DNA of 64,000 bases from a bacterium (lineage in GTDB: Bacteria; Acidobacteriota; Polarisedimenticolia; Polarisedimenticolales; Polarisedimenticolaceae): assembly GCA_024226515.1 (NCBI GenBank), contig JAAELQ010000228.1, positions 1 through 64,000 on the forward strand. The letters run 5' to 3'. The translations under genes and the position numbers were made by a program. Each line of letters starts with the position of its first letter. Position 1 is the stretch's first letter. The notes below the pieces were generated by a model. That model saw nothing but the letters and a program-made list of their open reading frames with translations. It was not told the origin of the DNA and did no database searches. Below are positions 39,649 through 50,400 of the stretch, in pieces.

Positions 39649-41139
39649 CTAGATCCAGTCGAAGTGGAAGAACTCGCCCCGTGGACGGTCGATGCGCTCG
39701 AACGTGTGCGCGCCGAAGTAGTCGCGTTGCGCCTGCAGCATGTTGGCCGGCAGGCGTGCCGAGCGGTAGCTGTCGTAGTACGCGAGCGCGGACATGAATG
39801 CCGGGCAGGGCACGCCGGCCTGCGCGGCAAGGGCGACGACCTTGCGCCAGTCCTCCTGCGAGCGCAGCAGGGCGCGCTTGAAGTACGGGTCGAGCATCAG
39901 GTTCGGTAGCTTGCGATCGCGCGAGTACGCGTCCGTGATCTTCTGCAGGAAGCCCGCGCGGATGATGCAGCCGCCGCGCCAGATCGAGGCGATCTTCCCC
40001 AGGTCGAGCTTCCAGCCGTATTCGGCCTGCGCCGTCGCCATCAGGGCGAAGCCCTGGGCGTAGGAACAGATCTTGGAGGCGTACAGCGCGTTGCGCACTG
40101 CCTCGACGAGCGATCGCTTCGATCCACGGAACGTGTGCTTCGGGCCGCGCAGGATCTTCGCGGCGGCCGTCCGCTCGTCCTTCAGCGCGCTGACGAAGCG
40201 CGCGAACACCGCCTCGGCGATCGTTGCGGCCGGCACGCCCATGTCGAGCGCGCTGGCGCTGGTCCACTTGCCGGTGCCTTTCTGGCCTGCGGTGTCGAGG
40301 ATCGAGTCGATCAGGTAGCGCCGCGGCTTCTCCGGGTCCCTCGTCGACAGGATTTCGGCGGTGATCTCGATCAGGTACGAGTCGAGGTCGCCCGCGTTCC
40401 ACTCGGAGAAGATCCTCGACAGCTCGTCCGGCTTCACGCCGAGCAGCCGCTGGAGCAGGAAGTACGCCTCGGAGATGAGCTGCATGTCGCCGTACTCGAT
40501 CCCGTTGTGCACCGCCTTGACGAAGTGACCCGCGCCGTCGGCACCGATGTGTGCCGCGCACGGGACGCCGCCGCGAACCGGCTTGCCGGGTGCGCCGCCC
40601 TCGAGCGGCCTTCCGGTCTTGCGGTCGACCCGGGCCGCGATCGCGCGCCAGATCGGACGGATCAGCTTCCACGACTCGGGGCTGCCGCCCGGCATCAGCG
40701 AGGGGCCGAAGCGTGCGCCCTCCTCGCCCCCGGACGTGCCGCAGCCGACGAAGTGCAGGCCCTGCCCGGCCAGGTACTTGTCCCGGCGAATCGTGTCGTC
40801 CCACAGGCTGTTGCCCCCGTCGACGATCACATCGCCCTTGTCGACCAGCGGGATCAACTGCTCGATGACCGAGTCGACCGGTGCGCCCGCCTTGATCATC
40901 AGCACGATGCGGCGCGGCCGCTCGATCGACTTCACCAACTCGGGGAGCGTCTTGCATCCGACGAGGCCGCCCGGCGTGGCGGGGTGCTCTGCGACCATCT
41001 CCCGCATCACCCTCGAGTCGCGGTTCTGCACCGCGACTCGATAGCCATGATCGGCAATGTTCAGGGCCAGGTTGCGGCCCATCACCGCCAGCCCGATCAC
41101 TCCGATGTCGCACGTCTTCACGGTCTTGCTCGGTGTCAT
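39649..41139 (-). CDS. gnd: 6-phosphogluconate dehydrogenase, decarboxylating
   Basis: The enzyme oxidises 6-phosphogluconate to ribulose 5-phosphate with NADP+ in the pentose phosphate pathway. The 496-residue protein has the Rossmann GVIGLAVMGRNLALNIADHG, NRDS, VDGGNSLWDDT, the substrate motif GTSGGEEGARFGPSLMPGG, the catalytic Lys in HFVKAVHNGIEYGDMQL, and the C-terminal RGGCIIRAGFL and AQRDYFGAHTFERID. The length matches the dimeric long form. GGAGG lies six bases before the ATG at 41139; an in-frame TTG two codons upstream is less likely. A palindromic element abuts its ribosome binding site. Confidence 0.96.
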   Translation of the reverse strand: MTPSKTVKTCDIGVIGLAVMGRNLALNIADHGYRVAVQNRDSRVMREMVAEHPATPGGLVGCKTLPELVKSIERPRRIVLMIKAGAPVDSVIEQLIPLVDKGDVIVDGGNSLWDDTIRRDKYLAGQGLHFVGCGTSGGEEGARFGPSLMPGGSPESWKLIRPIWRAIAARVDRKTGRPLEGGAPGKPVRGGVPCAAHIGADGAGHFVKAVHNGIEYGDMQLISEAYFLLQRLLGVKPDELSRIFSEWNAGDLDSYLIEITAEILSTRDPEKPRRYLIDSILDTAGQKGTGKWTSASALDMGVPAATIAEAVFARFVSALKDERTAAAKILRGPKHTFRGSKRSLVEAVRNALYASKICSYAQGFALMATAQAEYGWKLDLGKIASIWRGGCIIRAGFLQKITDAYSRDRKLPNLMLDPYFKRALLRSQEDWRKVVALAAQAGVPCPAFMSALAYYDSYRSARLPANMLQAQRDYFGAHTFERIDRPRGEFFHFDWI

Positions 41140-41150
41140 CGTCAACCTCC

Positions 41151-41231
41151 GGGGTCAGACCCTGCATTGTGCATTTTTACAAAGCAGAGCGCGAGGAAAG
41201 CCCCGAAATGCACGATGCAGGGTCTGACCCC
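41151..41231. repeat. Imperfect palindrome, GGGGTCAGAC family, copy 2
   Basis: Arms 41151-41176 and 41206-41231 are 26-bp reverse complements with one mismatch, separated by 29 bases. The arm starts GGGGTCAGACCCTGCATTGT, sharing its ends and a TGCATTGTGCA block with the element at 21051-21101, and the single mismatch falls at the same place. It lies between the divergent gnd and aminopeptidase genes, touching the gnd ribosome binding site. Confidence 0.92.
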
Positions 41232-41261
41232 TCTGGTATAGTCCGACCCCCGGAGGTCGCG

Positions 41262-43298
41262 ATGAGCCGCATGTCGACAGTTGCTGTGGTCTGCGCGCTC
41301 GTCCTGGCAGGCGCCGGAGCCCTGGCGCAGGAATCGACGCCGGTCTCTCCGCGCATTGCGAACTACCAGATCGACGTCCGCCTCGACCCCGAACAGCATC
41401 ATCTGGAGGGCCGACAGGTCCTCGAGTGGCGCAACACGCAGGCCGCGCCGACCGACGAGCTGTGGTTCCACCTGTACTGGAACGCGTGGCGCAACAACCA
41501 CAGCACGTGGATGCGCGGCGATCGCATCCGCGGCCGCAGCAGCCTCGGCGACGACGTGAGCCCGGAGGACTGGAGTTACCTCGACGTGACGTCGGCGACC
41601 GTGCGCGACGAATCGACCGGAGAGATCGACGTCACGGGCGGCATGCGGTTCGAGTCGCCGGACGACGGGAACGTTCACGATCGAACCGTGTTGGTGGTCA
41701 AGCTGCCGCGGGCGATCGCGCCCGGAGAGAGCGTGCAGCTCGGGATGACGTGGACGGCGCGCATCCCCAGGACGTTCGCCCGCACCGGCCGCCGCGGTGA
41801 TTACTACTTCATCGCGCACTGGTTTCCCAAGCTGGGCGTCTACGAGCCGGAGGGCTGGAATTGCCACCAGTTCCACTCGGCGACCGAGTTCTTCTCGGAC
41901 TACGGACGCTACGACGTGCGCATCACGGTGCCTGCGAGGTTCGTCGTGGGCGCCACCGGCCGCAAGGTCGAGCGCACTGAGAACGTCGACGGAACCGCGA
42001 CCCACCGCCACGTTCAGGACGACGTGCACGCGTTCACCTGGACCGCCAGTCCGGGCTACGCCGTGCGCGAGGCGCGCTTCGAGCATCCGGGTTTGCCCGC
42101 CGTCGACTTACGCCTGTTGATCCAGCCCGAGCATCTCGGACAGGCCGAGCGGCATCTCGACGCGACGCGCGCCGCGCTCGAACACTACGGCGAGTGGTAC
42201 GGAGCGTATCCCTACGGCCACGTCACCGTCGTCGACCCGGCGTACGGCAGCGGCGCGGGCGGCATGGAGTACCCGACCCTGTTCACCTGCGGCACGCGGC
42301 TGTTCAATCCGTTCGGGGGCGACTCTCCGGAGAGCGTGACGGTCCACGAGGCGGGGCACCAGTTCTGGTACGGGTTGGTAGGCAACAACGAGTTCGAGCA
42401 CGCCTGGCTCGACGAGGGGCTGAACACGTTCTCGACGAACCGCACGCTCGAGACGGTGTATCCCGAGCGCGTGCTGGTGCGACGCTACCTGCAACCGCCC
42501 GGCGGTGGCAGCGGGTTCATCCCGCTGCGCTATCCCGGTCTCCACGTCTCACGTTGGGGCCGGCGCCTCACCGGCTATCGCCGCGCCGAGCGCTCCGACA
42601 TTCCCAGCGAGCCGACGTTCGGTTTCTATCCGTCCACCGCGTCCCGCATCAGTTACAGCAAGACCGCGTTGTGGCTGGAGACGCTCGAGCGGCACCTGGG
42701 TTGGGCGGTACTGCAACGGGGCATGGCGACGTTCTTCGAGCGACACCGTTTCGGTCACCCGACGCCCGACGATTTCTTCGCCGCGATCGAGGAGTCCGCC
42801 GGACAGGACCTCGACTGGTTTTTCGAGCAGGTGCACTACGACAGCGCGGTCTTCGACTACGCCGTCAGGTCCGTCAGCAGCCGGAAGGTGGAGACCGTCG
42901 GATACACCGAACAGGGCGGCGAGCTCGTCCTGCACGAAGACGACGACGGATCGAGCGGCGGAGAGGACGATCCCACCGCGATCTACCGCACCGAGGTCGT
43001 CGTCCAGCGCCGCGGGGACGGCGTCTTCCCCGTCGAGGTCCTGCTGGTCTTCGAGGACGGCCACGCCATCCGCGAGTCGTGGGACGGGAAGGCATCCTGG
43101 CGCATGTTCGCCGTCGAACGGCAGTCGAAGCTGGAGCATGCAGTCGTCGATCCCGAGCGCACGCTGATGCTCGACACGCGGCCCACGAACAACAGCCGCA
43201 GCCTCGAGTCGCGCGGCGCGCTTCCGGCGCGCAAGTGGGGCTCGAAGTGGATGATCTGGCTGCAGGATCTACTGGCCACCTACTCGTTCTACCTATGA
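41262..43298 (+). CDS. Secreted M1-family metallo-aminopeptidase
   Basis: The 678-residue product has a signal peptide (VAVVCALVLAGAGALAQ) and the M1 fold: an N-terminal beta domain (NYQIDVRLDPEQHHLEGRQ), the substrate region GSGAGGMEYPTLF (the family GxMEN-like motif), the zinc motif HEAGHQFWYG with His362, Glu363 and His366, and the third ligand in NEFEHAWLDEGLNTF. The catalytic set is complete. The C-terminal part has an unrecognised beta domain and an Arg/Trp-rich end. GGAGG precedes the ATG. It should cleave N-terminal residues from peptides in the periplasm or outside. It overlaps the next gene by four bases. Confidence 0.9.
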   Translation: MSRMSTVAVVCALVLAGAGALAQESTPVSPRIANYQIDVRLDPEQHHLEGRQVLEWRNTQAAPTDELWFHLYWNAWRNNHSTWMRGDRIRGRSSLGDDVSPEDWSYLDVTSATVRDESTGEIDVTGGMRFESPDDGNVHDRTVLVVKLPRAIAPGESVQLGMTWTARIPRTFARTGRRGDYYFIAHWFPKLGVYEPEGWNCHQFHSATEFFSDYGRYDVRITVPARFVVGATGRKVERTENVDGTATHRHVQDDVHAFTWTASPGYAVREARFEHPGLPAVDLRLLIQPEHLGQAERHLDATRAALEHYGEWYGAYPYGHVTVVDPAYGSGAGGMEYPTLFTCGTRLFNPFGGDSPESVTVHEAGHQFWYGLVGNNEFEHAWLDEGLNTFSTNRTLETVYPERVLVRRYLQPPGGGSGFIPLRYPGLHVSRWGRRLTGYRRAERSDIPSEPTFGFYPSTASRISYSKTALWLETLERHLGWAVLQRGMATFFERHRFGHPTPDDFFAAIEESAGQDLDWFFEQVHYDSAVFDYAVRSVSSRKVETVGYTEQGGELVLHEDDDGSSGGEDDPTAIYRTEVVVQRRGDGVFPVEVLLVFEDGHAIRESWDGKASWRMFAVERQSKLEHAVVDPERTLMLDTRPTNNSRSLESRGALPARKWGSKWMIWLQDLLATYSFYL

Positions 43299-44329
43299 GC
43301 GAACGCACCAACATCGTCCGCAGGCTGCTCGGCGCAGCGCGACGCGCCCTGCGCGAGCCGTTCGTCGTCGTCGCGCTGTGGTTCCTTCCCGTCGCCCTGG
43401 CCCTGCCGGGGGCGTGGATCGTCACCGACTCGATCGAGAGCTCGGTCGAGCGCAGCCTGGCGCGCGACAACCTGCGTAACGGGATCGATGTCGAGTGGCT
43501 GGGTGAATACCAGGATGAGGCGCGCGCGCTCAGTCGCACGTTCGAGTTCACGGTCAACGGCGCCGGCGCGTTCCTGCGCAACCTGGAGGGCTGGCTCGAC
43601 GGCGGCATCGCGAAGCAGTTCCCCGGATTGCTCGCGCTGGGCGTGTTCTTCGTACTCATCTGGGCGCTGCTCTACGGCGGCCTGCTCGATCGGCTCGTGA
43701 CGGCGGACGGCAAGCGCGGGGCGACGCGCTTTCTCGAGTCCGGCGCGCGCTACTGGTTCCGCTTCGTCCGCCTCGCCGTCCTATCGGCGGGGATCTACTT
43801 CCTGGTCTACAAGCTGCACCACCGCGTGTTCGATCGGCTGGCGGAGATGACGCGCGACGTGACCAGCGAGACGACGGTGCTGCTGTACAGCCTGCTGGTC
43901 TACGCGGCCACGGCCTTGCTGTTGACGACCGTGCGCACCTGCTTCAGCTACGCCAAGATCGCCACGGTGGCCGAGAGCCGACGCAGCATGTTGCTCGCGG
44001 CACTACGCGGCGTGACGTTCGTCGCCCGGCATCCGCTACGCACGATGGGGCTGTACTACCTGACGCTCGTCGTCGGTGCGCTGATGCTGCTGGTCTACTC
44101 GTGGGTCGCGCCGGCGGGAACCGAGTCGACGCCCGTGACGGTGCTGGTCGGGTTCGGCATCGGACAGGCGTTTCTCTTCTCGCGGACTTTCCTGCGCGTC
44201 GTGCTCGCGGCAGGGGAGAGTCGCCTGTATCTCGACCTCCGCATGCGGCCCGCGCCGGCGACCCCGCAGCCCGCCACGCCCCCCGTGGCGACCGACCCGC
44301 TTCCGTCGAGTCCACCCGCGACGCAGTAG
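43295..44329 (+). CDS. Polytopic inner-membrane protein of unknown function
   Basis: The 344-residue protein has about six predicted membrane segments: FVVVALWFLPVALALPGAWI near the start, LLALGVFFVLIWALLYGG, LAVLSAGIYFLVYKL, TVLLYSLLVYAATALLL, GLYYLTLVVGALMLLVYSW and VTVLVGFGIGQAFLFS. A 90-residue soluble loop follows the first helix. The C-terminus is a Pro-rich tail. I cannot name a family. It starts with ATG overlapping the aminopeptidase stop (ATGA), so the two are cotranslated and may work together, for example with the peptidase facing the periplasm. Confidence 0.75.
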   Translation: MSERTNIVRRLLGAARRALREPFVVVALWFLPVALALPGAWIVTDSIESSVERSLARDNLRNGIDVEWLGEYQDEARALSRTFEFTVNGAGAFLRNLEGWLDGGIAKQFPGLLALGVFFVLIWALLYGGLLDRLVTADGKRGATRFLESGARYWFRFVRLAVLSAGIYFLVYKLHHRVFDRLAEMTRDVTSETTVLLYSLLVYAATALLLTTVRTCFSYAKIATVAESRRSMLLAALRGVTFVARHPLRTMGLYYLTLVVGALMLLVYSWVAPAGTESTPVTVLVGFGIGQAFLFSRTFLRVVLAAGESRLYLDLRMRPAPATPQPATPPVATDPLPSSPPATQ

Positions 44330-44408
44330 CCGCCACCGCGAGGTTTTCTCCCCCGCGGTTGCCCCGCAGCTTGACCGATTGCGCCTTTGGCCGCACAAGG
44401 GGATAAGC

Positions 44409-47400
44409 ATGAACAAGCGGCTAACGTGGATCGTATCGGTGATGGGCGCCTTCTTGCTGGCGCTTCCGGGCCTGGGACAGATCGTGGCGACGCGAGATGA
44501 CGCCGAGCGACGGCTCCGTCCCGACGCACTCGATGCGGAGGTCTCGTCCGCGGGACATCGATCCGAGCTCGGCGTAGCGCAGCGCTACGCCCGCGGGACC
44601 TACATCTGGCCTTACGACCACGGACCGCACTACGGACACGTGGCGCCGCACGAGAAACGCGACGCCGGGACGTTACACACACGCGTTGGATCGTTCCGCC
44701 TGAGCGCAAGCGATCTCGCCTTCCCCGCGGAGTTGACGGGCACCACGGAAGGGAAGTCGAGCGGCCACGTCATCGTCCAGCTCGACCCACATGCGATGGC
44801 CGGCGGAGCGTTCGACGAGTTGAGCTCCGCGGTTGCCGAGGCGTCGGGTAGCGTCGTGCGCGCGCTTCCCGTCGCGGCGTTCGTGGTGCGCGTCGACTTC
44901 GCCGCGCTGCCGCGTCTGAATGCACTCCCCGGCGTGCTCGCCGTCGAGCCGTATCATCCCGCGCTGAAGCTGAGTCCGGAGATCGGGCGCGCGCCGTTGA
45001 TCGATCCGGTGCAGGCCGTGTCCGAGATCTACCGTCTCGAGCTGCGTCTCTTCCCCGGCGAGGACGCGCGCCGCGTTGCGGCCGAGGTCGAGACGCTCGG
45101 CGGATCGATTCGCTCGGTGTGGCCCGACACCGTCGTCGCCGACGTGCATCGCGCGAAGCTCGTCGCACTCGCGCGGATCGAGGCCGTCGAGTGGATCGTC
45201 GAGAGGTTGCCGAACGTACCGCAGGCCGAGGAGGCCACCACGACGGTGATGACCGGCCGCTGGAACGCGGGCGCGATGCCATACCACGCGGCCGGCGTCG
45301 ATGGCGGTGGGGGCGGCCTGGCCGCGCCCCAGGTGATGATGTTCCTCGACACGGGTATCCAGCTCGACGCGGCCGACCTGTCGGACACGCGGACGAGCCC
45401 CGGCGTCCCCGGCAACGACCCGTCCAACGCGGACCCGTCGGGCGATCACCGCAAGATCGTGCGCTACGAATCCACCGATGCGTTCGGCGGAAACGGGGAT
45501 CTGCTCGGTTGTGATTCCGCGATCAACGGAGGCTTCACGCACGGGCAGGCGGTGCTGAGCACCGCGCTGGGCAATGCCAGTGACGGGCTGCCCGTGGGCT
45601 ACGGATCGCCGTCCTACGCGATCGACGAGCACGGCCGGCGCTGGAGACTCGACGGCGTGGCGCCGGGCGCGAAGGCCGCCGTGTTCGACGGGCAGGTCAC
45701 GCCGGCGCTGGGCTCGTGCAGCGATCCGCTGCGCGACACGATCGACCCCGGGGATCTGTACTCGGGCGGCTCGACGGGCTCGCTCGGCGGCGCGTACGCC
45801 GGCGACGTCGCGCGCGTGATGACGCTCGCCTGGGGCGCGGATGCGAACCTGTACACGGCCGATGTGGCCGACATCGACGAGTTCCTCGCCGACAAGCGAA
45901 GCGCCATGGTCTTCGTACCTGCGGGCAATCGCGGCAGCGAATCGTTCGGTGGAGTCCCGGCCACGGACACGCTCTCGACGCTCGCCACCAGCAAGAACGG
46001 CCTGACGATCGGCGCCGTGGGGCAAGCGGACGACCACGGAGCCGGAGCCCTGCCGGACTCGCGCGCATCGTTCTCGGGCGTCGGCCCGACTCCCGGCGAC
46101 CGCGTGGCGCCGCAGTTGATGGCGCCGGGCAACGACTTCGGCGACACGGGCGTCAATGGCGCGACCTCTTGTCGCTCGGACGACGCGGATCAGGCCGGGC
46201 CGGTGCAGTGCGACGTCGGCACCGGGCAGGTCGGAACCAGCTACGCCACGGCAGCCGCGGCCGGCGCGGGCGCCCTGGTGCGCGACTGGTTCGCGCAGGG
46301 GTTCTACCCGGACGGCACGACGAGCGACGCCGCCAACCCTGCCGACATCGTGCCCGACGTTTCCGGCGCGCTGCTCAAGGCCGTACTGATCGATTCGGCG
46401 CGCTTCCTCACCGGATCCGGCGTCACGCACGCCTACCGCTTCAACAACGAGCAGGGGTACGGGCGGATCCAGCTCGATCGCGCGTTGACCCTGCAGGGCT
46501 GGCCCTCGAGTCCGACCGGCATCCTCGTCTGCGACGGCGGGATCGACGGCGGGCGCTGCGATCTGGCCGGACTGACCGGCGACGTCGACGCCGTGGCCGG
46601 CGAGACCGACTCGACGACGTTCGTCGTCGGCGATCCGCGTCGCGAGCTGCGCGTCGCGCTCGCCTGGCTCGACGCGTCGGGGCAGGCGCTGGTCAACGAC
46701 CTGGATCTCGAGTTGATCGCCCCCTCGGGCCGCGTCTACTACGGCAACTTCTTCACCGAGGACGACGACCGCGACGGATCGCTCGATGCTCTGGCGGAGG
46801 ACTGCCCGGGGTTCGACGGCGCCGCCGGCTCGTTCGACGAGTCGCCGTGGAGCCTACCGGTCTGCACGCGTGGCGACAGCGGGCTGCCGCCGCGCGACGC
46901 GGAGAACCCGACCGAGGCGGTCTTCCTCTCGCCCGACCCCGACGGCGACGGGAACTTCACGGACGGCAAGAGCCAGATCGAGCTCGGCACCTGGACGCTG
47001 CGCGTCGTCGCGCGCGCGGGCGGCGCGGACGCGGGACAGCGCTACGCGGTCGCGATCGTCGGCGGTGTGGGGGATCGTTCCACGGTCCGACTCGACCGGG
47101 ACCGCTACACCTGCGCGGACGAGCTGGTCGTCACGGTCAACGAAACCGACGACCCCACCGATCCCGTATCCGGCCTCGACGAGGCGGAGATCGGCCTCCG
47201 CATCCGCGTCCAGGTCCTGTCCGGCGAGACCGTGGTCGATGAGGAGAGCGGCCTCACGTTCACTCGCGTCGAGGCGGGTGGCGCGAGCTTCGCGGCCAAG
47301 CTGAGCGCGACGGACGTCACCGCCTACGACCCGGGCAACGGAGCGCTCGACGTGCGCAGCGGCGACACCGTGCGTGTGATCTACGACGACGAGACGAGCG

Positions 47401-50400
47401 GTACCACCGATTCGGCGAAGCGCGTCGATAGCGTTGCCGACGTCGATTGCCGCACGCGGATCGGCTTCCGCAACCTCGGCTTCGCTCAGTTCGGCCTCGA
47501 CGGCGGGCTGCTGGCCGCGGGCGGTTGCGAGCGCAACGCGCGCGGGCAGTTCGAGTTCGGCTTCCCCGACAGCTATCTCGACGCCGGCGAGAGCGTCATC
47601 CTCAGGTTCGCCTTCGCCTCCGAGGAAGATCTCGACCTGGAGGGCGTGGAGGTCTCGCTGCGCTGCGTGGATCCCGACGCCGACAGTCCGGCCGACTGCA
47701 CGCCGGGTAGCGACGAGTGCCCCGACCCCGATCGACGCAACAACACCGCCTGCAACGGTAACCCGGCCGACGCGCTGTCGCCCGCGTTCGTCGAGGCGCT
47801 CAACTCGCCGCTGGTGGTCGGCGCCTTGCCCTCGAGCTCGGCCCTGTCGGGCAACTTCAACCTACGCATGGCGTCGTCGATCCCGGGGATGCCCGAGGTC
47901 GAGCTGGTGCTCGAGGCGAAGGCGGGCAACGCAGGGCGCACGGTGAGCGGCGTCGCGGTCAGCCGGCAGCGGCTCGATGTGGACGAGCACTCGACGTTCT
48001 ACTCGACGGACTTTCCGACGGGTGGCAGCGAGACGTTCGACTACGACAACAACGAGCTGATCGAGAACCCGACGACGAACCCGTACAACTTCGATCTGGA
48101 CTATCGGTTCGAGACACGCGTCTACGGCGACCTGACCGCGGGCGGCACGAAGAACCTCGCCCTGCAGTCGCCGTGGCACTTCGACCTGGACGACGGAGGC
48201 TTCCGCTCGGGTATCGGCGCTGCGACGGACCACGATACGATCGGCGACACGATCACGCAGTGGGGCGAGGACCTGAACTTCAACGGTCTGAACGACAAGC
48301 GCTGCACGGCTCCGCAGGAGGACTTGCCGTGCCTCAGCAAGACCGACTGCCTCAACGCCAGCCCACCGGCGAGCGACTGTGTCTCGCTGGAGGATCGTGA
48401 TCCCGCCAACGGTCTCATCACGAAGAACTGGTCGACGTCGGGCGGTTGCGGCTGGCAGACCGCCGCGCCGTCGAGCTGTGCCCTCGATCCGGGCGGGACG
48501 TTCTGCTACACGGACGAGGACTGCATCATCGGCACGCTCGATGCCGGGCCGTGCAACGCGACACCGGGCCAGCCTGCGGGCGGCGTGTGGCACACGGGAC
48601 GGATCGGCACCACGAACGCCGCGAGCTGCCTCGTCGACGGCAACGCGACCGGTCAGTGTCAGACATTCGAGACGGTCAGTGGCGCGACGGGTCAGAGGAC
48701 GTGGTTCGAGCTGTTGATGACGCCGGAGATCGAGAAGGTCAACGGCCCCGAGCATCAGGCGGAGATCACCGCGTTCTCGTGGAACGCCGCGATCGACCTG
48801 CCCGACTCGAACGCCTTCTGGACCTGGGAAGTCGATACGGATCTCGACACGCTCGAGCCGACCGACCTGGTCTCGGACCTCACCATTCTCAACTTCAGCC
48901 CGGGCTCGTGGGGCCCGGTCGAGAACGGCGGCAACTTTAACCTGACCGACGGGTTCCCGGTGTTCGCCCCGGTCGACAACGTGACCGGACAGAGCGAAAA
49001 CGGATCGGTGGGTAACGATCGAGTGGGCAAGAACAGCTGCTTCTTCGAGTCGTCGTCCCTGAGCCCGAACCTCGGGTTCGCGGGACCACCGGACGACGAT
49101 CTGAACCAAGGCTACTGTCAGGGCACGCTGGACAACCTGTCGTGCCAGACGGCCGCGGACTGCCCGCCCGGCTTGATGTGCGTCTTCGACAACGCGCTGG
49201 TCGACGAGTACGTCAAGCCGAACGGGCCGCTGCGCAACCAGACGCTGCAGAGCTTCAACGGACCGGACATGCGCTTTGCGAACCTCGCCGACCTGTTCGG
49301 GCCGGCGGGCGATCGATTCCAGGCCGGGATCGGCATGATCAACTTCGAGAAGAGATCTCCGTCCAACCCGGATCCGGCCTCCGGTTTCGGAGTGTCCATC
49401 GACGACGTGGTGCTCGAGTGGCGAGAGTTCGAGCTCGTCGACGACCAGTCGGACTGCGCGGCGGGGAGCTGTGCGGTGATCGATCTGGCCACGACCAACG
49501 TGTACGGCGACGACTCGCTGCTGGCGATCAGCGTCATCGACACGACTCCCTCGCCGAACGACTGCAACGCCGACGGCGACAACGGGGACCCCGGCGACGA
49601 CTTCGACTGCGACGACGACGGAACGCCGGACGTCGTGGTCGAGCTGTCCTCGGGCGCCGAGAGCGACCCCGGCGAGTTCGTGTTGCTCGAGGAGAGCGAT
49701 CCCGGCGAGTACACCGGCGTCGTCCGTCTGTCGGCCGCCAGCGACATCGACGGCGTGCTGCTGATCGGCGGCGACAAGAATCAGACCAGCGCGACCGTGG
49801 AAGCGACCTACCTGGATCTCGACGACGGAGCCGGCCAACCGTGTTCCAACACCGCGGACCCTGCCTTCCACGGCAACGTGTCGAAGGCGACGAGCGTCTT
49901 CCTGCGACTGGTCGAGCTGAAGGTTTCCGGGCTGCAGATCCTCGACAACGGCGACGGCGACGGCTGGGCGGACACCCACGAGACGGTCGAGATGAAGCTG
50001 AACGTCTTCAACACCGGCAACCAGGATCTGACCGGGGTCGTGGCGCACATCGCCAGCGACGACTCCGAGATCGAGTGCCTGCTGGACTCGCGCGTCGAGG
50101 TCGGCGATCTGGCTGCGGGCGAGTCGGCTCTGAGCACGGGAGTGGCGCGGTTCAAGATCGGCGCCGTGGATCGCAGCGACTCGGGGCTCGGCCCGAACGA
50201 CGCCCTCGACGTCGAGTTCTCCGTGCGCCTGCAGGCGGACGGCTTCGACGCGGCCAACGAGGCGCAGACGATCTCGATCGCCCTCGATCTGGATGCCGCG
50301 GGCGGTGGAGATCCGACGACGTTCTTCGAGGGCTTCGAGGTGGCGTCGGGACTGGGCAGCTTCACCACGATGAACCTCGACTTCGGCTACCTCGACGGAG

